Under the pieces are notes generated by a model. That model had not been told where the DNA came from. It searched no databases and saw nothing but the letters and a program-made list of their open reading frames with translations. From assembly GCA_903813345.2 (NCBI GenBank), contig CAIIXF020000006.1, positions 5,382,989 through 5,446,988 of the forward strand: a stretch of DNA of 64,000 nt, written 5' to 3'. Below, piece by piece: positions 31,650-43,490 of this stretch (positions within the stretch are counted from its first letter, which is position 1; each line of letters starts with the position of its first letter). Both the position numbers and the translations under genes were made by a program. Origin of the DNA: Owenia fusiformis. Lineage: Eukaryota; Annelida; Polychaeta; Sabellida; Oweniidae.

Positions 31650-34430
31650 GAATTTCATCTAAAACGAGTAAATGGAGTGAATAACCTGAAAATCCCCGTT
31701 AACGATCGGATTATAAGGGGATCGGTACATTTGCAAGGAACATGTGAAAGAGTTCGCATATTCGTGTTACATTTGCTAATTTCGCCAATTTATCACAATG
31801 CGTAATTCAGTGTGACAACATCCATCTTCTTTGGTCCCTTAAATTGGAAAATAAGCCAAACCTGAGCCACATTGATCTACTTTGTGGAACAAATTGCCAA
31901 ATAGTTAAAATACATATTTATCATTGCCAATGGCATATTGACCTGTTCACGTTGACATGAATATAAAACTCTCAATGTGTACCAGCTAAGCCTAGATCAC
32001 GCAGACCATTAATGTGATAATACAATCGGAAGTTTTATTCAATTCTGCCATATCGTACGTGTACCAAATATCAGGGAGACATTAACAGGCGAGCCTAGGC
32101 TCGTTTATCTTACATAAATGTCCCTTCAACATGTCCAGACACACAATAATAAAGAATTATGATGTTAACTAAAATAAATGTTCTCAAATAATTCTGTAAA
32201 ATAATTAAATCAGTTTCTTGATAGGAAATATTTGCATAAAGAATTTGATTATGTAGAAGCCATTAGTTTTGGATAATTATTTCTACGAGAATGTTTTCAT
32301 ATTTACAGAGTAGTGTATCGGTCAAGCCAAGTAACTTAGTCAACATTCGATATTCGTATGTTCATCAGTATTAACTAAGAATGGTGCCACAATTGAAGTA
32401 AACCTCTGTTTAATTATTTTCAATAAACCTATCAGCAAACGTGTAACTGATAAATTTGATGTTATGTTACATATTGGTGAAGCAATCTTTGGGATATGGC
32501 CTAAATTTCTGAATTTCCACTATGTCCCTGTATACCCCCTACTTAAAAAGATGTATGTTATTTGTCATTTTTCATTATGAATCAACCATAAATGTATTTT
32601 TTTGTTTACATACAGAATGAACTTTTTGTTTCCAAATATTGAAAGATGGTACTGCATTTATTTTCTCATGATATGGAGGAAACAAATGCGTGTCAATTTA
32701 CACTGCAATATCCCACATACTTATATTTCAAGGGTAGTTTTGAAGAATAATCAAGAAAATCCATGTTTTCTAATGAATTCATCCTTGTCAAAGAACGTAA
32801 ATGAGGATATGCGGTTTGAAAAACTAACAACATGTTTTAGGTTCTTACAATTCTTGTTTAAAACAAACATTTCGAAAGTTGTGATTTCGAATGTAATATC
32901 CAACTCAATGAAATTTGTTGATATTTGTGAATTTTTTCTTTCGGAATGCACATTGCTGGATCACAGAACCTTGCCTTGTTCGAGATGCACAGAAAGGGTA
33001 TTGTTAATACTTGACGTCGTTCGGATATTCGGATGTGATTGACGTTTTCGTTAATCTCCAACCACTGTAACTTCCAACTAAATTTTTGAAAGCCAAAAAT
33101 GATAGTCATGAATCGATATTTAAGTCACACGTGGATACATACATCATGTGTCTACATTAACTGTCGAATACATGCCGACTTACATTTATTTAAATATACA
33201 CAGTTAACTCAAATCATCAATTCTCGAAACGGTTTATCATATAACCTGACCTGAGTTTAATGTTTCATTTTAATTTATAATCATGGTATCGGATTTGAGT
33301 ATTTTAGTTGAGGCTTAAACAAAGCAATAAAATTGCGTGAAACCTTTTGTGAAAATTCGAACGATTTTTCAAGAATCCTCCTTCAAAGTGTTACCTCAGT
33401 GCTCCCCGGGAGTGGAAATTTCGTCTAGTGTAATCAAAATAATAGCGGGTGGTTTGAATTTTTGTTTGAGTTTATAGCTCAGCATCTATAAATTTAAAAA
33501 CGTGTCGCCTCATTGAGAGGTACATGCAGATTTTGGCGATCTAATCTTTATAAAAGGCTAAATTTTGTGCAAAAACAGGAGTTGACACGCTTACATTTGG
33601 AATTGAAATTTCCTACATAATTGTCGACTCATGTTTAAAAGTCATGAAAACAAAGTTGAACACAAAATAATAACCTAGTTACTGTCTATTTAGCATGGGA
33701 TCACTGAGGGAAATATTATTAATGACTTAAATCGTTAACAGTTAAGTTGTATTCCAAGAAACTTAATCAAATTAGAAATGCAAAATGTTCAATTTTGTTT
33801 TTCAATTATAAAAAATGGCACCTGTAGAGAACAACGTTTACAAAATTATTTAAAACGGAGATATTAACTTATGTAACATTCGTTGGCATGTGTCAGGGAG
33901 TAAATAAGAAGAATATGCATTTGATTCTATATCTTGTTCCCAAAGGAGTTTGTTAAGGAGCGGTATATCTTAACGTACTTTTATCATCCCGAACTCAAAT
34001 ATTTCGAATCCTTATTTCGACAACGCTTTGTTGAGAATGGATTCAAGATGTACTCAAAATTAATACGTTAAAAGATGTATTATCATCTTAATAACCACCT
34101 CACAAATTATTTTGGGAATCAAAGATGTACGATTTTTGATATTTTTATTTTCGAATGTTGACTTAGTTACTTGGCTTGACTGGTATGTCTAATTGTATAG
34201 GGTACCATCAGACCGCCAAATGCTAGAATACTTTATATACTTTATAACAAGGAATTAACATGCAACATATCATCCGCCTGTCATGTGTTACAGACGCCGA
34301 CCGCCGAACACCAACCACCGAACACCGTCAACAAAACCATAACAATATGTGACACAGGCTAGTATCCAACTAGAACGCCCCGAAACTCCGAGTCAAAGTG
34401 TATAGGCATATACTGTAGGTGTCAATATTG
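31650..34430. other. Unassigned DNA
   Basis: The longest frame, 32602-33042 plus (146 codons), starts just after 'tttgtttacatacag', an acceptor-like sequence. It includes a CxxC-like PCSRCTERV near its end, but I recognise nothing and the composition is AT-driven. Near 34295-34325 'accgccgaacaccaaccaccgaacacc' is a small direct repeat. Confidence 0.35.
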
Positions 34431-34692
34431 TTGCTCTATTCACAGTATCCGCCATTTTCGTAAGAATATATTCTTTGATAACTCATATATTATATCTAGT
34501 TGAGAGATTTGGGTTTAATTTCATGTGTCGCAAAATGCCACCACTTTTCGTCAAAACGTAATATTTGATAATTGAAATACTATGTGATTAATATGATTAC
34601 TAACGCAAATTTTCCATCTAAATATACATGAAAAAAGATGGTTAAGAATATCATAGGCACCAAACAGAAACGACTACAACACGATTTGCCCG

Positions 34693-34935
34693 ATGTACGA
34701 GCGCCACGACATACATGTTACTAACAAAAATGAAACCAGAAATCTTCCAGTTTGTAAAATTATGATGCACCTCTCTGCAGACTGCTATGAGCTGCTCGTA
34801 GCAAACTCTGGGCTCAATTGTATTTGTGTTTTGTGTGGCATGTTCGAAGTAGAAACAATTGAACATTTCCCCAGCTCTTGTGAGGCTTACTTTGATGAAC
34901 ATGCCAGACTGACTTCTATAATAAATAAATGGTAA
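34693..34935 (+). pseudogene. LINE C-terminal zinc-finger fragment, tentative
   Basis: The frame contains CICVLCGMFEVETIEHFPSS followed by CEAYFDEHARL. A CxxC ... H ... C pattern followed by an aromatic residue and a charged stretch is typical of the C-terminal finger of non-LTR retrotransposon proteins (compare CTFCTLEVKDTMHHRLLLC in the LINE at 13.9 kb). Only about 40 residues are informative. No RT motif lies upstream. Confidence 0.4.
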
Positions 34936-34939
34936 CCTA

Positions 34940-36040
34940 TGTGATTTAAAGAGCGTTGTATTTGGCTATCATGAACATGTGACTGAAAATGACATGATCA
35001 AAATAGGTGAAATTGTTCTTCAAATGAGTATAAAAAGACCTCGTTGAATGTGGGCGTACACTGGTAACCAGATGTAAAAAGGTGACAAAAAAACACTTTC
35101 TGTAAATACTTTTGACTTTATTAATGTATATGTGTTGTACATTCAAAAACTACGCTGTTTAACTACATGGCCACTGAATTTCAAAATGGCCGTCATTTTC
35201 TTTAAAAACATAATCTTTGATAACTCAAATACCTGTGGACGGATTTGGTTCAAGTTTTATATGCCTAGGGACAAAGGAACTCTTTTGATGAAGACCTTTG
35301 CAAAATGGAAGGTTATTTACCAAAACATGTTTCGTTCGATGGGATTTGCTCCTCCGTGGAGTTACTGTATTCTTGTTATTTCTATTTTCACGAGCTATCA
35401 CTGGATGATATAAAATTTGCAAATGCAATTTTATGAGTTCTATATTCTGATTCATCTATTAGAACTACCGTATGCTTTTCCTAAACACATTATTCAATAT
35501 CATAAAGTTAAATAATGTTCCCCGATTAATAGAAACTATGATTCTCATAAATAATAATAATGCATTTAGTTGTAAGTAATAACTATTCTTTCCCATTCTT
35601 AAATAGATAAACCAGAATCAGAATCCATAATCCCCGACATGATGTTACAAGTCGAATGCTGTTGTAACATGTAGCTCGGCACCGGTGCATAATTGCTTGA
35701 AGAAGTAGCTTTATATGTTCTACTACATCCTACTAAGATTTAGTTACCATTTCTCTGAAGACTTTCAGCCTTTTGATCGATTCCAAACGAATTTTAACCA
35801 AAACCGTCCAAAATTGTGGTAGCCTATTATAGACGATTAATCGTTCATTAGAAGAACAATAAAATTGATGATGAAAAGTTAAATGTTAAAAAGAGAATTG
35901 AAATAGTTTTGTTCTAAAACATGCATTGTTTTGTTTCCATTATTTGGGATAAACCAATAAAATATGAAAGAATGGAAGACAATTGAACAAGGTTTAATTG
36001 TTCTAAATAATATGACCCTAAGCCCATGCTGAATGACTGA
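34940..36040. other. Dispersed 'aaaatggccgtcatttt' repeat and unassigned DNA
   Basis: 'tttcaaaatggccgtcattttc', 'ataatctttgataactcaaata' and 'cggatttggttcaagtttt' (35175-35260) parallel 'gccattttcgtaag', 'attctttgataactcatatatta' and 'gagatttgggtttaattt' at 34450-34520. So two copies of one family lie in this area. Nothing else is recognised. Confidence 0.45.
35815..35945. repeat. Direct duplication flanking the piggyBac-like element, copy 1
   Basis: 'tagcctattatagacgattaatcg', 'cattagaagaacaata', 'attgatgatgaaaagttaaatg' and 'catgcattgttttgt' recur at 37360-37456 as 'tgcctataggcgattaaccg', 'cataagaagaacaat', 'attgatgataaaaagttaaatg' and 'catgtattgttttgt'. Confidence 0.7.
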
Positions 36041-36044
36041 CCTT

Positions 36045-36208
36045 GTATTCAAAAATGCAACTAACGCCTGTCGGCTACCGGATTGACCAACTATTTTATG
36101 ACCAACTCATTTAAATATGAATATAATTGTGGCAGGAACTATTCATGTTTAAATGAGTTACCCATAAAATGGTAGCCGACAGACGTTAGTTGCATTCGCG
36201 AATACAAG
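36045..36208. mobile_element. Foldback MITE, 164 bp
   Basis: CTTGTATTC at the left end and GAATACAAG at the right end are inverted. So are 'atgcaactaacgcctgtcgg' and 'ccgacagacgttagttgcat', and 'actcatttaaatatgaat' and 'attcatgtttaaatgagt'. The centre is near 36130. No coding capacity. Confidence 0.75.
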
Positions 36209-36281
36209 CTTAGTAATCATGATACATTTGTTTGGATTACCTTTTTGGCTTACCCCGTATAAACGATGTCAGCTTATATAA

Positions 36282-37302
36282 CCCTAATGTGTACAGGATC
36301 CCCCTCCGGATTTTTCCCCGGTACGTGTCTGCCAAGAAAAACTATTTTTATATCCTATACCTATAGCTAAAGATAAAGATCATTTTGGTGCGAAATCGAG
36401 GTGATTTGGGTTAATTTGGCTGAGTTAGGATGGTGGGAACCTGGAATTTTTTTTTTCAGAAATTGCTTGAAAATCACACCATCTCTATAATTTCAAAGAA
36501 TTAAAACATAAGCTGGTTCTTTTTACTTTCCTTTGTATATAGACCATATAGTATACTAAATACCCTTTCAAACAAGCCATATTACAATGTAATCTGACTT
36601 TTATTGACTGAGATACGAAGTTTTCAATATTATATTGTGGTCCTCGACCCGCATTTTGATCCAAATAATTTGAGTAGAAAATTGTTTTTTCAAAAATTAG
36701 TGATCATATATCCATGAATCTTTTTGGGAGGGGTCCTGAACATGTTTGTCAGATGTCTGCAAAACCGTATAACCATATCTTCATTTGTTTTGTAGAAATA
36801 ATATTTTTGTCTCCTCTAGCCCAAGATTTTTCCGTTTCGCGGCTATTTTTAGTCATTTTCCCATCCTAATATGCATATTATTTAGTACAAAATTGAATAT
36901 ACATATATCTCGGATGGCGTTATTTATTTTAAAATAGTTTTCATAAAACAGTAAATATAGAGCAAAACATGTGATTCTATGTAATATTTTGATTATGTAC
37001 AAGTAGAATTATATGGCATCTATAATTAGAAGCAAAATAATCCATGAAAATATGTCAATGATGCAACTTTTGGCTCAAATACACTTATTTTCTCTAGCCA
37101 AGATGCACTATAAACAAATTATCTCAGCTAATACTCAACCAATATACCAAATTTTTACACTATATTATAGCCAGGGGTATGTCCCAGAGAAAGTTTTGAG
37201 TGACCTACAATATGGCACCTTGCTTTTTACTGTACCTCTTCAACTTTTGAAACGGGGTCATCTGACCCCCGTCCATTAGTGTGTACGTTGTACACATTAA
37301 GG
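36282..37302. mobile_element. Degenerate piggyBac-like element, ~1 kb
   Basis: The left end CCCTAATGTGTACAGGATCC and right end 'gtacacattaagg' are inverted and match the ends of the intact short element at 40185-40402. The interior 'cctacaatatggcaccttgc..ttttactgtacctcttcaacttttgaaac' is the inverse of sequence in that element. Flanks are ATAA and ATTC instead of TTAA, so they have decayed. The frame at 37013-37279 is not a transposase. Confidence 0.6.
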
Positions 37303-37359
37303 ATTCTAAATGTCATGTATTACTAAATGGAAAAGAAAAATGTGCAGTGAACCTCGGCG

Positions 37360-37456
37360 GTTGCCTATAGGCGATTAACCGTCCATTAACCATAAGAAGA
37401 ACAATTGATGATAAAAAGTTAAATGTCAAGAGACATGAACATGTATTGTTTTGTCT
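37360..37456. repeat. Direct duplication, copy 2
   Basis: Partner of 35815-35945. The pair brackets the foldback and piggyBac-like elements. Confidence 0.7.
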
Positions 37457-37769
37457 TAAGTAATGCTGAGATTTTTATTGTGATAAAGACGGAGTTTAAA
37501 CCTGTTTTAAGCTGTGAGAATTGTGAAACAAATGCAGTCGGAACGTATACCATAGCCAACTCGAAAACATATTTCCAGAGTATTAGTCATGTGTGAGCTG
37601 CAATCTTTGATCAGGTGCATGTTTTATCCTATACTTTCCAAGATTTTCAGTTCTAATAAATCTACATGTATACTCAAACTAAATGTCGTTGCTGGCTAAA
37701 ATGTCCTACCAAGTTGAAAAGTAACAAGGCCGTTCTCAAACTACACAGCTAATATTATTCGGCACCGTT

Positions 37770-37915
37770 ACGACATCGAAAAAATTGCCGCCGTTTCGCT
37801 ACCGATCCTGCGCCGAAATCATCTGGTTTTGTTTTGGCACCGAAATACTGTACCGTTTCAACACCGAGTTCGATGCCGAAACGACGTCAAAACGGTGCCG
37901 AAACGACGTCGAAAA
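37770..37915. repeat. CpG-rich degenerate minisatellite
   Basis: Words such as 'gtgccgaaacgacgtc', 'ggcaccgaaat', 'tcgatgccgaaacgacgtc' and 'ggcaccgttacgacatcg' repeat with a period near 21. The stretch holds many CpG sites in otherwise CpG-poor DNA. It could be a small unmethylated island or a young minisatellite. No coding frame. Confidence 0.55.
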
Positions 37916-38462
37916 TCTGATTGAATGTTGGGGTATATCAGAACATATCAATCTGAATCTATGAACAATTGAATATGTTTAACATCGATTTACAGTGCAC
38001 TCTATGCAGTTAAAGGGAAGCTGGAACAATAGATTACTTTTTGTTTCAGTGTGATGTGTTTATTTTTTTTGAATGTGTACTTCGTTTGGATCGTTTGACA
38101 ATGACACTACGAACAATAAGTTCCGTACAAATCAAATGTTTGGTGAAGATATAAGTTGATCTCTACTGAAACAGCAGAAATCATTCCTGCTATGGAAATT
38201 AAAAGTTTTATTGCATGTCTTTCCGGTGTTATTAACCATAAACCTTGGGAACGATGGCCTCGAACATTATTGGAGGGATGCCTTTTGACTCGTTATATAC
38301 AGCTTCGTTCAATGAAATGCCATGATGTTTATTGTTATTCCAGTACATATATTATGCAATGTCATTATTGTAACTATGTGATTATAGATAATTTCATAGT
38401 TTGTAATATCAGGGATTATTTATTTTCTTGTTTCTGGTCATGCTCTTTTCTGTTTTTTGTGA

Positions 38463-38642
38463 CATACTGTGCTTTGTGATTCTAGTATTTTCCACATAAG
38501 TTGACGTGTATTTTCACATGTCATTGGGTTTAATAATTGTATATGTTTTACATGCTGTACTTTGTGATTATTTTAGTATATTCTACATAAGTTAACGTGT
38601 ATTTCTATATGCCATTGAGTTAAATAATTGTATATGTTTTAC
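38463..38642. repeat. 88-bp tandem duplication
   Basis: 'catactgtgctttgtgattctagtattttccacataagttgacgtg' is followed at 38551 by 'catgctgtactttgtgattattttagtatattctacataagttaacgtg'. Both end in 'aataattgtatatgttttac'. The 107-codon frame ending at 38479 overlaps the start and has no recognisable motif. Confidence 0.85.
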
Positions 38643-38960
38643 TGAAATGAATCTCTATTAATCTTTAAGTCACAAAGAGCATGTCAACCGTACTAATCGA
38701 ATCGTACATTCACACGTGACAGTTACGATTATCTACTGTGAGTAATGGCGTTCTACTCAGTTGTTTGAAAAGTTATGCAAACAAAAAATGAAAAATTACA
38801 TTGTAGAACTCATAAATAATATAATAAAAATAAAGTGTTCTCGACTTTTCAATAATTCGTTGCCGATATCATGTAATTTTGGTGTCATCTATTTCGTCAT
38901 TTTTCAATTGAATAATCAAATATTTTTAAAAACGTTTGAGGAAAGAAGTAAGTAGCCCTA

Positions 38961-39600
38961 TTTACACTACACGCGACATTCTAAGAAGTCTTGGCCGAAG
39001 CGTTTTAGAAAAAGTATGTTGAGTTTACACCATCATTTTCGAGACGTCTTACGAAACATGATTGAGTGTACACCTGTTTTTCTAAAACATCTTAGAGATA
39101 TGTAGGTAAACATGTGAAATGAAAAAAAAAGTTCAGTTCTGGTTGAAGGACGGTTCAGTCAATATAGCTATTCCTTTCCCGCTTCTATACTTTGTGCTAA
39201 AGAATGCATCGGTTTCACAAAATATGTCCTAAAGACAGCATTGTTAAAAGCATGAAAGAGAGCAGGAAGATTATGTGCATATATTAGGGTTATGATAGAT
39301 TGCCAGGCAAATTAGTTCTTCTCGATATTTTTGGGTTGATATTCGGAACAAGGGATAAGAGAAAAGAAAGGCAACGAAAAAAAACGGACTACGAGCTCTT
39401 AACTAAAACCGATGGATTTACACTCGCTTGTAAAACGTTTTAACGCTAAGACGTCTTGGCTATGACTAGGGTCCTAAAACGTTTTAGCTAAGCGCTCTTA
39501 GCCGAGAGCTCTTGAGTAAATCTGGATTTACATTACATTTGTAAAACGTTTTGATGCTTAAACGTTTTACCCAAGATGTCTTAGGGCTCTAGTGTAAATC
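38961..39600. mobile_element. 640-bp inverted-repeat element with AAAACGTTTT words
   Basis: TTTACACTACACGCG at the left end pairs with 'agtgtaaatc' at the right. Going inward both sides have 'ctaagaagtcttgg' / 'ccaagatgtcttag' and GTTTTA-rich words. Four or more AAAACGTTTTA-like palindromes and 'gtttacac' words recur on both sides. No coding frame. Confidence 0.55.
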
Positions 39601-39604
39601 CAAC

Positions 39605-40180
39605 AAGTAAAACATTGGAGGAATTGAAGTTGTGTCGTTGAAATCACATGGCTTGCTCTATTGATTTAAGTTATTGGAATTTTGATTAATTCAAATTAAC
39701 TTGCTTATTCTAGTATTTAGCATATGTGAGACAAATTCCTGCAGCTTGAGGTTGAACAGTTTGTTTAGTCGCCATTATATACTACAACTACCTAGTATGT
39801 TCTCCCTTGAATTTCTGCAGAAGCTGAAAATGAAATGCGCTGCTACGAAATCCCGATGTAGAAATACTTCGAAATAAAAGTAATCAAATCTTTTGTTTTT
39901 AACGTATTTCAACAAACAAGGCAGAAGCTGAATATTGAACCGCCAATTAATATTTTATCAATTAAACAAACTTTATTTTGTAATAAATCATCAGTTCATT
40001 AGCATTAATGACCTTTAACACACCATCCGTTTATTGTTGATCACCATGGAGATAAAACACTAATGGGATGACTTTATCTCGTGTTTGTTTACAAAACATC
40101 CATTCTTGTCATAATTCGTGTTTAGTCAATTAAATTGTATGGTGGAGCAAGTGAAACAATGGGTTTTCATTTTCAACTGT
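39605..40180. other. Unassigned DNA
   Basis: Nothing recognised. Confidence 0.3.
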
Positions 40181-40184
40181 TTAA

Positions 40185-40402
40185 CCCTAATGTGTGCAAC
40201 GTATTTTTCATAACACTGATGGACAGATGCCCCCCCCCCCCTGGCGTTTCAAAAGTTGAAGAGGTACAGTCAAAAGTAAGGTACCATATTGTAGGTCATT
40301 CATAACTTTCGAAGGGGTGTCTCAAAGGAGTAGGTCAAATGGGGTCAAAAGTAGGTCAAAGTAACTCAGGGTCATCCGACCCCCCCCCTGTACACATTAG
40401 GG
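40185..40402. mobile_element. 218-bp piggyBac-like MITE with TTAA
   Basis: TTAA stands on both sides (40181-40184 and 40403-40406). The ends are CCCTAATGTGTGCA and TGTACACATTAGGG, inverted with one mismatch. CCC ends next to TTAA are the hallmark of piggyBac elements. The interior has a C-rich run (40221-40231) and several 'aggtca' words. A longer decayed relative is at 36282-37302. Confidence 0.8.
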
Positions 40403-40409
40403 TTAAACA

Positions 40410-41771
40410 AAGTGCGTACATGATAAGATTTAAGTACCACGGAATGTATCCAACAGATTGCAGACAGTAGTGTAATGGATTTTGAACAGGCACATATGTA
40501 AGGCCAATTCATAAACTCAAGGATACGGACTCAAAGAGACTGGTAAATAATTTGGACTTTGTGACAGGAAATGTGCAAACACCCCACCAACATGTTTTCT
40601 CTGAACTGTTGTCCTGATTTTTTAACGGGCACAGCTTTAGCTCAATATCCCAGTGTTCATAAGATTGACCACGTGATTTTTATAAAGGTGGACCTGGAGA
40701 GAGCTACCTGTTTTAAAAGATTATTCTGCTCTTTCGGCATGTTTGCACCCGGGAGGAATATTCCTTCAAATTCAACACTTGACTTCGAAAAGTAATATTT
40801 TCATTCGAAATGGCTAATTGACATGCGTTCTTGAAGATGTGAGCTAGACTTTTTATAACATCAATTATATTAGTGAAAACGTTCACTGACAAGTTGTGAG
40901 GAAATACCTTTTCATGATAATTTGTTAAAAAGAAGAGACAGATACAATAAACAACCCTTCGGGTGCTTGTAGTTATTTACGGGTTACGTCAAAACGCCAC
41001 TTTTAACCAACAAGCTGTATGTTTAACTTCAACTTTCTTCTCATATATCTTTTCTGAACACAATTTTCTGTTACCATCTTGTGTATTTTTACATTTACAT
41101 GAACGCTTTATATAAAATTGCGGTTGTTGTTTCTTCTTCGTTTCCCTGTTGTGCTCAATGTGTTTTATTACTAACGTCGGTGTTGGACAGGTTCATCGAT
41201 TTTCTTAATTATCTAACGTGATTAGCGATCAGCTCCGATCTCTCTTTATCCTTCCATCAAGAAAATTGAAAGGATAATGAGTTTGTCTAGTCTGGGACAG
41301 CCTAAAGTTGGATATACGGTTATGGCATTTTGTAGGCTTTACCCCGTTGTTTTCTCACTCCAAAATAAAATACAGTAATCATAGTTACACAGAAGATAGA
41401 CAATAGTCTACGATGAAAAATGTCAAACTAGCCTTACGATGTTTGAATAGGAGTCATGGCATTTTTCATTAACACAAAGTTAGTAAAAAAGTTTTTGGCA
41501 TGTATAAGTGAGGTATGAAACAAACCGTTTCATTTCTAATGCAGGGATTGCGCCCCTTAATGTCGTAAACCTGTGTTCTTTGGAGCCGGATTCAGCAACA
41601 TTTTTCCAACTGGCATAAGCCACACATAAGCGGCTTATGTATAAAATATTTTAGAATAGAATGCTAGAATATAAAAAGTTTTCAAGATCAGAGATCTTGA
41701 TTTTTAACACATAAACGTATACGAAACCCCAAAAATATATTAGATATGATTTATCATAATGTATAAGATTA
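40410..41771. other. Unassigned DNA before the array
   Basis: The frame 40571-40795 is without motif. Nothing else is recognised up to the start of the composite array. Confidence 0.35.
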
Positions 41772-43490
41772 ACTAGACATGTAAATTGAACAAGTTCAAT
41801 TTAAGACTCCAGATTTCAAACTTTGTTTAAGCTGAGTCATCCAGAACTTGTAAGCTGAGTCATTCAGAATAAGCTGAGTCAGCTAGAATATAGACATTTA
41901 GACAACTTTTAAGAAGGCTATCTTCGACTCTATTAGCTTAACATGGGGATATCATCATATCGACTTTTCGAGACTTCAAACCGCTATAACTATCTAACCA
42001 GAAGTCAGATCGAAATTTGGTTTAAAGATTCTGATTCCTGAGAAAATTCTACCCTTAATTCATAACTCATACGTTAAATTTGGAGAATTTTTTATTTTGA
42101 CCTACATTTCGGACACCATATCTCAAAAGTGGGTCAAAAAACTTTCTGACGGCAGAAGGCTAACACTATAAGCACACTCTTTGCTACCTGTATACACAAT
42201 TTTGAAGCAAATCCTTAAAGTGTAATGTCAGAATCGCAAAAATAAGGAAAAACTATGAATTTGACCTAGATTTTGACCAAGGCATTTTTGCGTCCAAATT
42301 TAAAGCTAGATAGTCTTCGAGGTCCCCTCCTTTTATAGGCTTTCAGAATATTAAGCTGTACTCAGTCTATATCTGGTATTTTACACTTCAAAAAATCCTT
42401 TTTCTCATTGACATAACATGGGGCACCAAATTTAGCGATTTTTGAGCTTTCAAAACGCCATAACTTTCGAACCGGAAGTCGGATCGAAATTTGGTTTGCA
42501 GATTCGGATACCTGACAAAATTCTATCCCTAATTCATAACTCATACGTTAAATTTGGAAATTTTTCATTTTGACCTACTTTTTGGACACGCCATGACTTC
42601 CGAACCGGAAGTCGGATCGAAATTTGGTTTGCAGATTCGGATTCCTGAGCAAATTCTACCCTTAATTCATAACTCATACGTTGGATCTGGAGAACTTTTT
42701 ATTTTGACCTACTTTTCGGACACCATATCTCAAAAGTGGGTCAAAATACTTTCTGACGGCAAAAGGCTAACACTATTAGCACACTCTTTGCTACCTGCAT
42801 ACAAAATTTGGAAGTAAGTTATTCAAGTGTAGTGTCAGAATCGTAAAAATAAGGAAACACTATGAATTTGACCTAGATTTTGACCTAGGCATTTTGGTGT
42901 CCAAATTTTGAAACTATGTAGCTTTTGAGGTCCCCTTCTTTTATAAGCATTCATTATGTTAAGCTGTACTCAGTCTATATCCTGTATTTTACACTTCGAA
43001 AAAGTCTTTTTTCCCATTGACTTAACATAGGCACCAAATTTAGCGATTTTTGAGCTTTCAAAACGCCATAACTTCCGAACCGGAAGTCGGATCGAAATTT
43101 GGTTTGCAGATTCGGATTCCTGAGATCATTCTACACTTATTTCATAACTCTCATGTTGAATTTGGAGAGTTTTTTGTTCTGACCTACTTTTCGGACGCAA
43201 TATCTCAAAATCGGTAAGAGTAATCAAAAAATGATTTGCCTTACGGAATTAGCGTTTTTTCCAAGGAACATGATGAAAAAAACCCAGAGCAAAAATATTG
43301 AAAGACGACTGAGAAAAGTGGTGAATTAGTGAAAATCAACGATTTGACCTAGTTCTTGACCTATGACCTAGATAGAAATTTGACCTAATTTCCCAGAAAG
43401 CCGGATACAGTCCTTAGTTAACCATGTAAGTTGGATTAAGTAAGCTGTTATAGTTGACGAGAAATTTGGTGAGGAGGAATAATAATAATA
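41772..43490. repeat. Composite repeat unit 1
   Basis: Head ACTAGACATGTAAATTGAAC with the palindrome TTGAAC/GTTCAA and GACTCCAGAT. The linker is short 'gctgagtcatccagaa' words in place of the GTAG minisatellite. About 4 core starts follow ('cggatcgaaatttggtttg'), then a tail 'gacctagttcttgacctatgacctag'. It ends 'gtgaggaggaataataata', the same GAGGAGGA seen at the end of the 714-bp monomers. Confidence 0.85.

Noticed and set aside
32602-33042. 146-codon plus-strand frame as a gene
   Set aside because: AT-driven composition, no recognisable domain, with long antisense frames over the same stretch. Kept only as a remark.
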